Shown: one piece after another, positions 1 to 8,490 of the stretch
Layout: every line of letters begins with the position of its first letter
How positions within the stretch are numbered: the first letter of the stretch is position 1
Source of the DNA: Paracoccus contaminans
Lineage (GTDB): Bacteria > Pseudomonadota > Alphaproteobacteria > Rhodobacterales > Rhodobacteraceae
Direction: 5' to 3'
Assembly (NCBI RefSeq): GCF_002105555.1
Contig: NZ_CP020612.1
Location: forward strand, 833,001-897,000
DNA: 64,000 nucleotides
The notes under the pieces: model-generated
The model's database searches: none
Seen by the model: the letters and a program-made list of their open reading frames with translations, nothing else
What the model was told of the DNA's origin: nothing
Translations under genes and position numbers: made by a program

Positions 1-300
1 CTGCAGCCGCGCCCGCGCCGCGGCCGGCAGCAGGCCCTCCAGCAGGGCGCTGACCAGCGGCTCCAGCGCCCGCGCATGGGCGCGCCCCCCTTCAGCCAGC
101 GCGGCGTGCAGATCGGCCAGTTCGGCAGATATCGCTGACAGGGCCGCCTGCATCTGGCCGGCCTGCTCGGCCATGACCTGTTCGCGCCCGGCGATCATGC
201 CGTGAAGATAGGCATCCTGAAGCTCCTCTGCCGAATGCAGCGCCGGCAGCGGCGCAGGAGGGGGCGGATCGAACCGCTCGAGCTGCAAGGCCGCGCCCAT
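1..300 (-). CDS. FliH-like flagellar export stator protein (5' part only)
   Basis: The gene runs off the left edge, so only its first 100 codons are visible, and they are open throughout. The ATG at 300 lies 2 nt past the fliF stop, so the two are probably translationally coupled. The visible protein has a proline-rich N-terminus (FDPPPPAPLPALHSAEEL), followed by an Ala/Gln/Glu-rich stretch at about residues 35-90 with the heptad character of a long amphipathic helix. Established knowledge: FliH proteins are helical dimers that regulate the FliI ATPase of the flagellar type III export apparatus, and they are often encoded close to fliF. The assignment rests on position and helix character. 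No diagnostic motif is visible, so another FliF-neighbour protein remains possible. Confidence 0.55.
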   Translation of the reverse strand, partial: MGAALQLERFDPPPPAPLPALHSAEELQDAYLHGMIAGREQVMAEQAGQMQAALSAISAELADLHAALAEGGRAHARALEPLVSALLEGLLPAAARARLQ

Positions 301-302
301 GC

Positions 303-1952
303 TCACACATCCTCCCTTGCGTCGATCCAGCCCGACAGCAGCCGCATGCTTTCCCCCTGCCGCTCGCGCATCAGCGCGCGCAGGCGGGCGACCGGATCAG
401 CCTGGACAGGGGGGGCAAGGTCGATCTCCGGCCCGCTCATCGCCAGCCCGGGCAGTGCCAGCCCGCTGGCCGCCGGGGATTGCCCCGCGACGGCAGGCAC
501 TCCCATCGGCGGCAAGAGCTCTGCCGCTGCGACGGCGCCCGCGTCCGGCGCGGGCGGCAGCGCCGCTACGGCGCGGGCCCTCAGCACCGGGCGCAGCACC
601 GTGAAGACGATCGCCAGCGCGAAGATCCCGATCAGCGCCAGCCGCGCCAGGTCATCCAGCGCCAGCCGCGACAGCAGCCCGCCCGCCTCCGCCGCCGTTC
701 CCTGATCGGCGATGGTCTCGAAGGGCAGGGACTTGACGGTGATCACGTCGCCGCGCTCCTCGTCGAAACCGACCGCCGAGGCGACCAGCTCGCGCAGGGA
801 TTCAAGCTCTGCCTCGCTGCGCGGCACGATGGTCCGGGTGCCGTCGGGGGCGGTCTGGGCCGTGCCGTTGACCAGCACGGCGACGGTCAGGCGGCGGGTT
901 GCGCCGGGCCGGCGGACAACGTCGCGCGTGACCTTGCTGACCTCATAGTTCTGGCGCTGGCGCGTTTCGGAACTGGAGGACTTGCTCTGATCGCCCTGAC
1001 TGGTCCCGGTGCCTTCCGGCAGGTTGGACGAGGCGGTGACTGCCCCCTTGTCGCTGTTGGTGGACTGATCGGTGGCTTCCTCGTTCTCCTGCGAGACGAG
1101 CGCACGGTTGTTGGGATCGACCTTCTGTTCCGAGAGCTGCTCGGTTTCGGTGACCAGATCCAGGTTCAGTTCGACAATGGCGTTTCCGGCGCCGACATGC
1201 GGCTCGAGGATGCGCTCGACGTTCCGCTTCATTTCGGCGGCCCGGTCGGCAGCGACCGTCTCCTCCCCGGTCGAGATGATGCCCCGCGCGCTGTCGATGA
1301 CCTTGATCTTTTCGGGATCGAGGCCCGGCACGCCCGATGCGACAAGATACTGAAGCGAGCGCGCCTGCTTGGCATCCAGGGTGCCGCTGCCCATCGTCAG
1401 CGTGACCGAGGCCGATCCACCCGCATCGCGGCGATAGCCATGGGTTGCGGGCGCGGCGATATGCACGCGCGCCGCCTTGACGCCGGGCACGGCCAGGATG
1501 GTGCGGGCCAGCTCGCCCTCCTTGGCGCGCCAATAGGCCGCATCGAACATCTGCGATGTGGTTCCAAATCCGGACATGCCGTCCAGGATCTCGTATCCCG
1601 CCGCGCCGGCCGAAGGCAGGCCCATGCCGGCCAGCGTCATCCGCAGGCGGTCGCGCTCGGCCGCATCGACCCAGATGGCATCGCCCCGGATCTCGGAACG
1701 GACGGCGCTCTTGTCGAGCTGGGCCATCACCTCGCCCGCCTGCGCGGGGTCGAGCCCGGAATACAGCAGCGCCATGGGCGTCCGATTCGCGAGCCAGGCA
1801 AAGCCCGCAACTGCCAGGAAGGTCGCGGCGAATGCGGCGATGATCAGCCGCTTCTGGCTGCCCGACCGTTCCGACCAGTATTCTGCCAGCTTCTGCAATC
1901 CGCTCTCCGGTTTCTCGAATCGTTCTGGGTCCGATGGAGAGGGTGATGGCAC
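303..1952 (-). CDS. fliF: Flagellar MS-ring protein FliF
   Basis: FliF forms the MS ring in the inner membrane, the base on which the flagellar rotor and export gate assemble. The 549-residue protein has the family layout: a cytoplasmic N-terminus, a first membrane helix at about residues 36-55 (IIAAFAATFLAVAGFAWLA), YscJ-like ring-building domains with YSGLDPAQAGEV and LPSAGAAGYEILDGMSGFG, a low-complexity Ser/Thr/Gln loop near residues 290-330, and a second membrane helix near 430-455. The short cytoplasmic tail contains the FliG-binding end (MRLLSGWIDAREDV). The length matches the family. The gene is divergent from fliL and is followed directly by a fliH-like gene. Confidence 0.95.
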   Translation of the reverse strand: MPSPSPSDPERFEKPESGLQKLAEYWSERSGSQKRLIIAAFAATFLAVAGFAWLANRTPMALLYSGLDPAQAGEVMAQLDKSAVRSEIRGDAIWVDAAERDRLRMTLAGMGLPSAGAAGYEILDGMSGFGTTSQMFDAAYWRAKEGELARTILAVPGVKAARVHIAAPATHGYRRDAGGSASVTLTMGSGTLDAKQARSLQYLVASGVPGLDPEKIKVIDSARGIISTGEETVAADRAAEMKRNVERILEPHVGAGNAIVELNLDLVTETEQLSEQKVDPNNRALVSQENEEATDQSTNSDKGAVTASSNLPEGTGTSQGDQSKSSSSETRQRQNYEVSKVTRDVVRRPGATRRLTVAVLVNGTAQTAPDGTRTIVPRSEAELESLRELVASAVGFDEERGDVITVKSLPFETIADQGTAAEAGGLLSRLALDDLARLALIGIFALAIVFTVLRPVLRARAVAALPPAPDAGAVAAAELLPPMGVPAVAGQSPAASGLALPGLAMSGPEIDLAPPVQADPVARLRALMRERQGESMRLLSGWIDAREDV

Positions 1953-2016
1953 GGGCGCGATTAAGAATCGGTTAGCCCGTGCCTGCTACATCCGCCTCGT
2001 CAGGACGGAGAATCAG
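1953..2016. promoter_or_regulatory. Divergent promoter region between fliF and fliL
   Basis: These 64 bp are the only non-coding gap between the two flagellar transcription units, so promoters for both directions must lie here or inside the neighbouring coding sequence. It contains an AT-richer patch (CGCGATTAAGAATCGGTTAG) and a GGACGGAG Shine-Dalgarno-like stretch 6-13 nt before the fliL ATG. I could not identify a convincing sigma-28 or sigma-54 consensus by eye. Confidence 0.4.
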
Positions 2017-2499
2017 ATGACCGAGATCGCAGACCCGCCCGTCGCGGCCGCGCCCAGATCGCGCCTTGGCCGGCTCGTTCCGATGCTGCTGACCGTGATC
2101 GCGCTCGCAGCCGGTTTCGCCAGCAGCTTCATGGGCCTCTGGTCCCCGCTCTCGCTGTTTTCGGGGGGCGGACATGCGGCCGAGGAGCAGCCCGCCACCG
2201 CCGGCGTGGCCTTTGTGGACGTGCCGCGAATCATCCTGACCATTCCGGGCGAGCGTGCGCAGACGCTCGCCATGACCGTCATGATCGAGGTTGCGCCCGC
2301 GGACAGGGCGCAGGCGCTCGCCCTCATGCCCCGCATCCTCGACAGCTATAACGGCTTTCTGTCCGAGATCGACGCCGCTGCCTTCGGTCGGCGCGGCATT
2401 CTTGAAATCGTGCGCGCCGAGCTGGCCACCCGCACCCGTTTCGTCCTGGGCGACAAGGCGGTCCGGGATCTGCTGATCACGGAGTTCCGCATCCAATGA
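2017..2499 (+). CDS. fliL: Flagellar basal body-associated protein FliL
   Basis: FliL is an inner-membrane protein that forms a ring around the stator units and supports torque generation. The 160-residue product has a short cytoplasmic N-terminus, one membrane helix at about residues 21-41 (PMLLTVIALAAGFASSFMGL), and a periplasmic domain with the family's VDVPRIILTIPG and the C-terminal LLITEFRIQ. The ATG at 2017 was chosen although the frame is open far upstream, because it has a good ribosome binding site and gives a normal-length protein. The upstream extension would run antisense through fliF. The stop overlaps the next start by 4 nt. Confidence 0.93.
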   Translation: MTEIADPPVAAAPRSRLGRLVPMLLTVIALAAGFASSFMGLWSPLSLFSGGGHAAEEQPATAGVAFVDVPRIILTIPGERAQTLAMTVMIEVAPADRAQALALMPRILDSYNGFLSEIDAAAFGRRGILEIVRAELATRTRFVLGDKAVRDLLITEFRIQ

Positions 2500-2840
2500 C
2501 CATCGCTCTCATCCTTCAGGCGGCGCTGGTCGCCGCAGGGCTGGCGCTCGCAGGCTTCTGCTTCATGCTCTCGCACCGGCTGAAGAAGCTGAACGATCTG
2601 GAAACCGGCCTTGGCGGCGCCATCGCCGTCATGGCGGCCGAGATCGCCCGCCTCGAGGCCGCGCTTGCGGCAGCCAAGGCAGGCGCGACCACCGCGACGA
2701 ACGGGCTGGCGCAGGAAATCGAAAAGGCCCGGTCCGAACGCGCTTACTGGGCGTTGCAGCGTCAGTTCCTGCCCGCCCAGGCCGAACCGCGCCGCACCCT
2801 GCGCCGCCGCCGCGCGATCAGCGAGGTGCGCGATGCATAA
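2496..2840 (+). CDS. Small single-pass membrane protein with coiled coil, flagellar operon
   Basis: A 114-residue protein with an N-terminal membrane helix (residues 2-25, LILQAALVAAGLALAGFCF), a predicted coiled coil at about residues 32-85 (ALAAAKAGATTATNGLAQEI), and a basic tail (RRTLRRRRAI). Its ATG overlaps the fliL stop (ATGA), and its own stop overlaps the motE-like start, so it is part of a tightly coupled flagellar operon. It resembles the small uncharacterised membrane proteins found beside fliL and motE in Rhodobacterales (possibly the DUF6468 group, which I recall but cannot confirm here). A role in basal-body or stator assembly is inferred from context only. Confidence 0.75.
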   Translation: MTIALILQAALVAAGLALAGFCFMLSHRLKKLNDLETGLGGAIAVMAAEIARLEAALAAAKAGATTATNGLAQEIEKARSERAYWALQRQFLPAQAEPRRTLRRRRAISEVRDA

Positions 2841-3372
2841 GGCGCTGATCTGGGGCGGCACTTTGGCGCTGCTCGGCCTGGGGGTCGTGGCCAGCCGCGG
2901 GGACGGGATCGCCGCGCAACTGCGCGCCGAGGCCGCGCCGCCTTTGCTGCTGCAAGGCTGCACCGATGTCCCCGAGGCCGTGGCCCTTGCCGACACGCTG
3001 CGCCAGCGCGGCATTGCGGTGGACCGGGCGCTGGCCGATCTGGACCGCAAGAAGCAGGAACTGGCGGCCGCCGAGCAGCGGATCAGGACACGCCTTGACG
3101 CGCTCAAGGCGGCCAAGGCGGCGCTTGGCGATGCAAGGGGCGCGCGGGCGGCGGGCACCGCTCAGGGCATCGACCATCTGATCGCCGTCTATGACGCGAT
3201 GAAGCCGGCGGATGCGGCCACGATCCTGGCCGCCCTGCCCCCCGATTTCGCGGCCGAGATCCTGGCGCGGGTGCAGCCTGAGACAGGCGCGCGCATCATT
3301 GCAGGCATCGAGCCGGGCCAGGCGGCGGTGTTGACCGCGCGCATGGGCTCGCGCCGGCTGGGCGGAGACTGA
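2833..3372 (+). CDS. MotE-like periplasmic protein with MgtE-type helical domain
   Basis: The 179-residue product has an N-terminal signal or membrane segment (residues 3-20), a charged coiled coil (about 50-95) and a C-terminal helical repeat region (AVYDAMKPADAATILAALPP, then ILARVQPETGARIIAGI) typical of the MgtE N-terminal / FliG-like fold. In Sinorhizobium such a protein (MotE) is a periplasmic chaperone for a stator accessory, and homologues sit beside motA in many alphaproteobacteria. The ATG at 2833 was chosen because it overlaps the preceding gene's stop and gives a clean signal segment. The motA ATG follows one base after this gene's stop. Family confidence is good; the exact partner is unknown. 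Confidence 0.8.
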   Translation: MHKALIWGGTLALLGLGVVASRGDGIAAQLRAEAAPPLLLQGCTDVPEAVALADTLRQRGIAVDRALADLDRKKQELAAAEQRIRTRLDALKAAKAALGDARGARAAGTAQGIDHLIAVYDAMKPADAATILAALPPDFAAEILARVQPETGARIIAGIEPGQAAVLTARMGSRRLGGD

Positions 3373-3373
3373 G

Positions 3374-4240
3374 ATGTTCGGACTCATCGGAATCGTTCTG
3401 ACCTTTGCCATGGTCTTCGGCGGCTACGTGCTTGCCGGCGGCAAGATGGGCGTGATCACGCATTCCCTGCCCTTCGAGATGATGATGATCGGGGGGGCTG
3501 CGGTCGGCTCGTTCCTGCTGTCCAATGACGGCTCGGTGATCAAGCACACCCTTCCCGGGATCATGCGGGCCTTCAAGGGCGCGCGCTGGCACGAGGCCGA
3601 CAACACGCAGGTTCTGTGCCTGCTGTTCCAGCTGCTCAAACTGGCCCGCGCCAACCCCGTCGAGCTGGAGGAACATGTCGAAAACCCGCAAGCATCGGCG
3701 ATTTTCCAGCAGTATCCTGCCATCCTCAAGGATGATCAGGCGGTCACGCTGATCACCGACACGCTGCGCTCGATCAGCCTCAACTATGACGATCCCTACC
3801 AGGTCGAGGACATGCTGACGCGCCGCATCAATCTGATGAAGGACGAGGCGATGCATGTCGCGCATGCCTTGCAGAACATGGCCGACGCGCTGCCTGCGCT
3901 TGGCATCGTTGCTGCGGTGCTGGGGGTCATCAAGACCATGGCCGCCATCGACCAACCGCCGGCGGTGCTGGGCGGGATGATCGGCGGCGCGCTGGTCGGG
4001 ACGTTCCTGGGCGTGTTCCTGGCCTATGGCCTGGTGGCGCCGCTGGCGCAGCGTCTGGGCGCGGTGATGAAGCAGGATCTGGCCTTCTATGATGTCATCA
4101 AGTCGGTGCTGATCGCCGGCCTTCACCAGCATGCCACCAACCTGTGCGTCGAGGTCGGCCGGCAGGCGGCGCCCGAGCATCTGCGCCCGAGCTTCGTCGA
4201 GGTCGAGAACGCCCTGCGCGACATGAAGAAGGCCGCATGA
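3374..4240 (+). CDS. motA: Flagellar motor stator protein MotA
   Basis: MotA is the proton-channel stator subunit that pushes on FliG. The 288-residue protein has four hydrophobic segments (about 1-21, 33-52, 165-190 and 200-225) with the long cytoplasmic loop between the second and third, as in the family. It also has the MotA signature LPALGIVAAVLGVIKTM and the start MFGLIGIVLTFAMVFGGYVL characteristic of alphaproteobacterial MotA. It sits between the motE-like gene and a small ORF, with start/stop overlap. No motB is found in this window, so the partner stator subunit must be encoded elsewhere. Confidence 0.95.
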   Translation: MFGLIGIVLTFAMVFGGYVLAGGKMGVITHSLPFEMMMIGGAAVGSFLLSNDGSVIKHTLPGIMRAFKGARWHEADNTQVLCLLFQLLKLARANPVELEEHVENPQASAIFQQYPAILKDDQAVTLITDTLRSISLNYDDPYQVEDMLTRRINLMKDEAMHVAHALQNMADALPALGIVAAVLGVIKTMAAIDQPPAVLGGMIGGALVGTFLGVFLAYGLVAPLAQRLGAVMKQDLAFYDVIKSVLIAGLHQHATNLCVEVGRQAAPEHLRPSFVEVENALRDMKKAA

Positions 4241-4506
4241 TGATCCCCGCTGCCATGCTGGTTCTTGCGCAGGCCCTGACCCCCGCCGCCCAGGCCTTTG
4301 TCGACGACGCGACGAACCGGCTGATTGCGGGCGAGGATCTCGCCCCAGACTTTCCCGTCCGCCTGCAGGCCTTGGACCCGGACGAACGGCTGATGGTCAT
4401 CGTTCATCTGCGCCGTGCCGGATTCCTGGGCGATATCGTCATGCCGGTGGACTGGGTCCTCTCGCCCCCCGCCCGTCCCGCGCCTTCGGCAGAGCCGCGC
4501 CGATGA
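4237..4506 (+). CDS. Small protein of unknown function between motA and flhA
   Basis: An 89-residue product starting MMIPAAMLVLAQALTPAAQA, whose first 20 residues resemble a signal peptide (AQA cleavage-like end), followed by an acidic region and a proline-rich tail. The start overlaps the motA stop (ATGATG), and the stop overlaps the flhA start (ATGAGC), so it is embedded in a fully coupled operon. Both overlaps and codon use like its neighbours argue that it is real. I recognise no family. A small periplasmic accessory of the stator or export gate is a guess from position. Confidence 0.7.
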   Translation: MMIPAAMLVLAQALTPAAQAFVDDATNRLIAGEDLAPDFPVRLQALDPDERLMVIVHLRRAGFLGDIVMPVDWVLSPPARPAPSAEPRR

Positions 4507-6584
4507 GCGCTGCGGTCGCCCCCGTCGCAGGCGGCATCGCCGCATCAGGCAAGCCGCTCGCCATCACCGGCGGGCTGGTGCTGGTGGTCATGTCGATGGT
4601 CATCCCGATGCCCGCCGCATTGCTGGATGTCGGCATCGCGCTGTCGATCGCGACCGGAACACTGATCCTCGTGATGGCCAGCGTCGTTCACCGGCCGACC
4701 GACTTTCAGGCATTCCCGGTGATGCTGCTGATCTCGCTTTTGCTGCGGCTGTCGCTGAACGTCTCGTCCACGCGGCTCATCCTGACGCAGGGCCACACCG
4801 GGCCGGACGCGGCGGGCGAGGTCATCAGCGGCTTTTCCCGCTTTGTCGCCGGCGGGTCGCTGATGGTGGGGATCACGGTCTTTGCCGTCATCTCGATCGT
4901 CAACTTCATGGTCATCACCAAGGGTTCGGGGCGCATGGCCGAGGTGTCGGCGCGCTTCGCGCTCGATTCGCTGCCCGGCAAGCAGCTTGCGATCGACGGC
5001 GACCTGAACTCGGGCGCCATCACCCATGACGAGGCAAAGCGGCGCCGCCTGCAGGATCAGCGCGAGATCAGCTTCTACGGCTCGCTCGACGGGGCATCCA
5101 AGTTCGTCAAGGGCGACGCGGTTGCGGGCCTCATCATCACGGCGGTCAACTTCTTCGTCGGGCTGGGCGTCGGTGTCGTGGGCCATGGCCTGCCGATCGG
5201 CGAGGCGCTGGCCACCTATTCGCAGCTGACGATCGGCGATGGGCTGGTCAGCCAGGTTCCGGCGCTGATCACATCGATGGCGGCGGCGCTGCTGCTCTCG
5301 CGCGGGGGCTCGACCGATTCGACCGCCGATCTGCTTTCCCAGCAGTTCACGCAAGGATGGCACGCGCCCGCCCTGGTCGCGATGGGCATGGTGGTGCTGG
5401 GCTTCGTGCCCGGCATGCCCACGCTGGTGTTTCTTGCCATCGCCGGCATCGCCGGCCTGTTCGCCTGGCGCAATGCCCGGCAGCCTGCGGCTGCGGCCGA
5501 ACCGCCGCCGGGCCCCGCAGCACCCGCCGAGGACCGGCCGCGGATCGGCGATGTGCTCGACACCGACGAGATCTGCGTCGAGATCGGCCCCGAACTGATC
5601 GCCGCGGCGCTGGACCCGATCAGGGGCCTGGGCGGGCGCATCAACAACCTGCGCATCCACATCGCCCGCAGCTTCGGTGTGATCCTGCCCGAGGTCCGGA
5701 TCACGGATGCGGTCGGCACGGCCGGGGGCGATTACGTCATCCGCGTTCACGGCGTCGTGCGCGCGCGCGGACAGCTGCACCCGGCGCTGATCCTGGCCTT
5801 GGGCAGCGAGGATGTCCTGGCCGGCATCGACGGGGAACGCACCCGCGAGCCGGTCTATGACAGCCCCGCCAAGTGGATTTCCCCTTCCCGGCAGGACGAG
5901 GCCGCCCTTGCCGGCGCCAGCGTGGTCACGCCGATGGAGGTTCTGTCCACCCATCTGATGGAGACGGTGAAATCGCAGCTGCCCGCGCTGCTGACCCTCG
6001 CCTCCCTGCAGCGTCTCATGCAGGAGCTTCGCAACCTCAGCGACCAGACCCGCGCCCAGGCCTATCAGCGGGTCTTTGACAACATGATCCCCGACAAGGT
6101 CACGCCCGAACATCTGCTCTCGGTGCTGCGCATCCTGCTCGAGGACCGCATCTCGATCCGCAACCTGCCCCTGATCGTCGAGGCGATCCACGAATCCCGC
6201 GCGCCCGACCCCGAAACCGCCGCCGAGTTCGTGCGCCGCCGGCTGCGCGGGCAGATCACCGAACAGCTCAGCGATGCTGACGGCCGGCTCGACATCGTGC
6301 AGCTTCAACCCGCCTGGGAGGCCGAGTTCCAGCGCGCCGACGCCGAGGCGGGGCGGGGCGGGGGGACGCTCGCCCCGCCGCTGATGCAGCGGATGATCGA
6401 GCGTCTGCGGGTGACGGCCGCTTCGCTGCCGCCCGAGGCGCAGCCTGCGCTGGTCGTCCCCGACCATCGCCGCCGGATGGTCCGCGCCATGGTCGCGGCC
6501 GCCGGGCTGGGCTGGCCGGTGCTGGGCATCGAGGAGGTGGACCCGCAGGCCAGGGTGCGGCTGCTGGGAACGGTCGAGCCATGA
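4503..6584 (+). CDS. flhA: Flagellar type III export gate protein FlhA
   Basis: FlhA is the large export-gate subunit; its cytoplasmic domains form a nonameric ring that receives chaperone-substrate complexes. The 693-residue product has the N-terminal multi-helix membrane domain (about residues 20-310) with the highly conserved LLRLSLNVSSTRLIL and the family hallmark ARFALDSLPGKQLAIDGDL at about residue 150, then a linker and the cytoplasmic domain (about 350-693). The length matches the family. It overlaps the small ORF upstream by 4 nt and fliR downstream by 4 nt, giving the usual flhA-fliR-flhB export-gate order. Confidence 0.96.
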   Translation: MSAAVAPVAGGIAASGKPLAITGGLVLVVMSMVIPMPAALLDVGIALSIATGTLILVMASVVHRPTDFQAFPVMLLISLLLRLSLNVSSTRLILTQGHTGPDAAGEVISGFSRFVAGGSLMVGITVFAVISIVNFMVITKGSGRMAEVSARFALDSLPGKQLAIDGDLNSGAITHDEAKRRRLQDQREISFYGSLDGASKFVKGDAVAGLIITAVNFFVGLGVGVVGHGLPIGEALATYSQLTIGDGLVSQVPALITSMAAALLLSRGGSTDSTADLLSQQFTQGWHAPALVAMGMVVLGFVPGMPTLVFLAIAGIAGLFAWRNARQPAAAAEPPPGPAAPAEDRPRIGDVLDTDEICVEIGPELIAAALDPIRGLGGRINNLRIHIARSFGVILPEVRITDAVGTAGGDYVIRVHGVVRARGQLHPALILALGSEDVLAGIDGERTREPVYDSPAKWISPSRQDEAALAGASVVTPMEVLSTHLMETVKSQLPALLTLASLQRLMQELRNLSDQTRAQAYQRVFDNMIPDKVTPEHLLSVLRILLEDRISIRNLPLIVEAIHESRAPDPETAAEFVRRRLRGQITEQLSDADGRLDIVQLQPAWEAEFQRADAEAGRGGGTLAPPLMQRMIERLRVTAASLPPEAQPALVVPDHRRRMVRAMVAAAGLGWPVLGIEEVDPQARVRLLGTVEP

Positions 6585-7332
6585 ACGCGCCCGGACTGGC
6601 CGGATCGATCGAAGGGCTGCTGCTGCTTCTGCCGCTCTATGGCCGCGTGCAGGCGTTCCTGCTGGCCCTGCCGGCGACCGGCGAACGCCTGCTGCCGGTG
6701 CGGGTGCGTGCGGCGCTGGGGATGGCCGTGACGCCGCTGTTCGCCCCGATGCTTGACCCTGCCCCCCTCCGGCGCTGCCCGACCTTGCTGCGCAGGTCGC
6801 GGCCGAGGTCGTGACGGGCCTTGCCATGGGCCTGATGGTGCGCCTGCTCGCCATGGCGCTGGATGTCGCCTCGACGGTGCTGGCGCAAAGCGCCTCGATG
6901 ACGGCCCTGCTGGGCATGTCCGAGGAGATGCCGCCCCATCCCATGGGCAATCTCATGCATCTTGCCGGGCTTGCGGTGCTGATGGCGATGGGGATGCCCG
7001 TGCTGGTCTGCCAGCTTCTCGCCGACAGCTTCGCGATCAAGCCCGCAGGCGCGTGGCCCGACATTGCCGTGCTGTGGCCGGGGGTGCTGTCGCTGGTCGT
7101 GCACGGGCTGGTGCTGGCCCTGTTGCTGGCCTCGCCCTTCGTGCTGGGGGGGCTGCTGTTCCAGATGCTTTCGGGGATCATCGCGCGGGTCATGCCGGCG
7201 ATGCCGGTTGTGTTCGTCGCGGCGCCCGGTGCGATCATGCTGGCGCTGGTCGCGATGGCGCTGCTGATCCCCGGCATCCTTTCGATATGGGCCAGTGACC
7301 TGCTGTCATTCCAGCTGCCGGCCCTGCGATGA
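6581..7332 (+). pseudogene. fliR: fliR, flagellar export gate protein, frameshifted at a C run
   Basis: FliR is a membrane subunit of the flagellar export gate. Two frames together give a full-length protein of about 250 residues. The first 60 or so residues (MNAPGLAGSIEGLLLLLPLY onward) are read from 6581; after a run of six C (6762-6767) that frame degenerates and stops at 6814. The family sequence continues in the next frame (ALPDLAAQVAAEVVTGLAMG onward) to 7332 with the expected hydrophobic helices. Restoring one C makes PAPPPALPDLAAQ and a continuous gene. An alternative reading, a second gene starting at GTG 6811 that overlaps the stop, is less likely because it would split one known family. 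The genuine gene is probably intact and the base lost in the assembly. Confidence 0.85.
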
Positions 7333-8423
7333 GCGGGGGCGAGGACAAGGACGATCGCCAGTATGAGCCGAGCGAGCACAAGCTGCGCAAGGCCCGCCAG
7401 CAGGGCGACATCCCGCGCTCGGCCGAGGCGACAGGGGCGCTGGCCTATCTGGGCTTTTACGGCGCTTTTGCCGTGCTGATGCCGGCTCTGGTGCCGCGCT
7501 GGATGGCGCTGGCCGAAAGGATGCTGGGCGATGAGGTGGCGCGCGGGGGCGATCCGGGAATGGCGGCGCCGCTGGTGCTGCTGTCGGCCGGGCTGGTGCT
7601 GGCGGCCGCGGCGCTGCCGGCGATGCTGGTCCTTCTGGGGCTGGTGGTGCAGCGGGGCCTGGTCTTCACCCCCTCGCGCATCGCCCCCGACATCAAGCGC
7701 ATCGACCCCTTCCGCAACGCCGCGCAGAAATTCGGCAGGACCGGCCTTGTCAGCTTTGCGATTTCGCTCGGCAAGCTCGCGGCGGTCGCCACGGGGGGCG
7801 TGCTGCTGTTCAGGACGCTGGGCACGACGATCGCGCAGGCTGCTGCGATGACGGCCGCGGCCTGGATGCAGGCGCTGCCGCTGCTGGTGGGGCAGGTGCT
7901 CAGGCTGGCGCTGGGGGTCGCGGCCGTCTTTGCCGCGGTGGACCTGCTGTGGAAGCATCTCGACTTTCGCCGGCGCAACCGGATGACCCGGCAGGAGATG
8001 CAGGACGAGCACAAGGACAGCGAGGGCGATCCCCATCTCAAGGCGGCGCGGCGGCAGAGGGCCGTGGATCTGGCGCTCGGCTCGATGCTGGCCGATGTCG
8101 AACGTGCGGATGTGGTGATCGTCAACCCCACCCATTATGCCGTGGCGCTGGAATGGAAGCGGGGCAGCGGCCGGGCCCCGGTCTGTCTGGCCAAGGGGGT
8201 TGACGAGGTTGCGGCCCGCATCCGCGACCGCGCCCGCGACCACAGGGTTCCGATCTGGTCCGATCCGCCCTGCGCGCGCGCCCTGCATGCCGGGGTCAGG
8301 ATCGGCGAGGAGGTGCCGCGCGAACAGTTCGGCCCGGTTGCGGCGGCAATCCGCTTTGCCAGCGCAATGCGCGCCAGGGCCCGCCAAGGCTATGAAGGCG
8401 CCCTCGAGGGAGGCGCGGGATGA
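7329..8423 (+). CDS. flhB: Flagellar export switch protein FlhB
   Basis: FlhB switches the flagellar export apparatus from rod/hook to filament substrates by autocleaving its cytoplasmic domain. The 364-residue product has four hydrophobic helices in the first 210 residues and the autocleavage motif NPTH at residues 266-269 (VIVNPTHYAVALEWK), with the conserved N-terminal start EDKDDRQYEPSEHKLRKAR. The length is normal. It overlaps fliR at its start by 4 nt and ends in an ATGA overlap with a 23-codon open frame. Confidence 0.96.
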   Translation: MSGGEDKDDRQYEPSEHKLRKARQQGDIPRSAEATGALAYLGFYGAFAVLMPALVPRWMALAERMLGDEVARGGDPGMAAPLVLLSAGLVLAAAALPAMLVLLGLVVQRGLVFTPSRIAPDIKRIDPFRNAAQKFGRTGLVSFAISLGKLAAVATGGVLLFRTLGTTIAQAAAMTAAAWMQALPLLVGQVLRLALGVAAVFAAVDLLWKHLDFRRRNRMTRQEMQDEHKDSEGDPHLKAARRQRAVDLALGSMLADVERADVVIVNPTHYAVALEWKRGSGRAPVCLAKGVDEVAARIRDRARDHRVPIWSDPPCARALHAGVRIGEEVPREQFGPVAAAIRFASAMRARARQGYEGALEGGAG

Positions 8424-8490
8424 CCCGGCAGGCTGCGGCGGCGCGGCGCGGCGGCCCATCGCCGGCCCGCGGGGCGGGGGCGGGCGCCTG
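8420..8490 (+). other. 23-codon open frame bridging flhB and the fliJ-like gene
   Basis: An ATG overlapping the flhB stop opens a 23-codon frame (MTRQAAAARRGGPSPARGAG...) that ends in a TGA overlapping the ATG of the next gene (TGATG at 8489-8493). The peptide is low-complexity and basic. It may only keep ribosomes moving from flhB to the fliJ-like gene by translational coupling. There is no evidence that the peptide itself functions. Confidence 0.3.

Noticed and set aside
6811..7332. A separate gene starting at GTG 6811
   Set aside because: Its product is the C-terminal two-thirds of FliR, and the preceding frame supplies the N-terminal third; a frameshift explains both better.
4545..8459. 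A 1,304-codon open frame antisense to flhA, fliR and flhB
   Set aside because: It crosses three recognised genes, has a composition typical of antisense frames in high-GC DNA and no recognisable motif.
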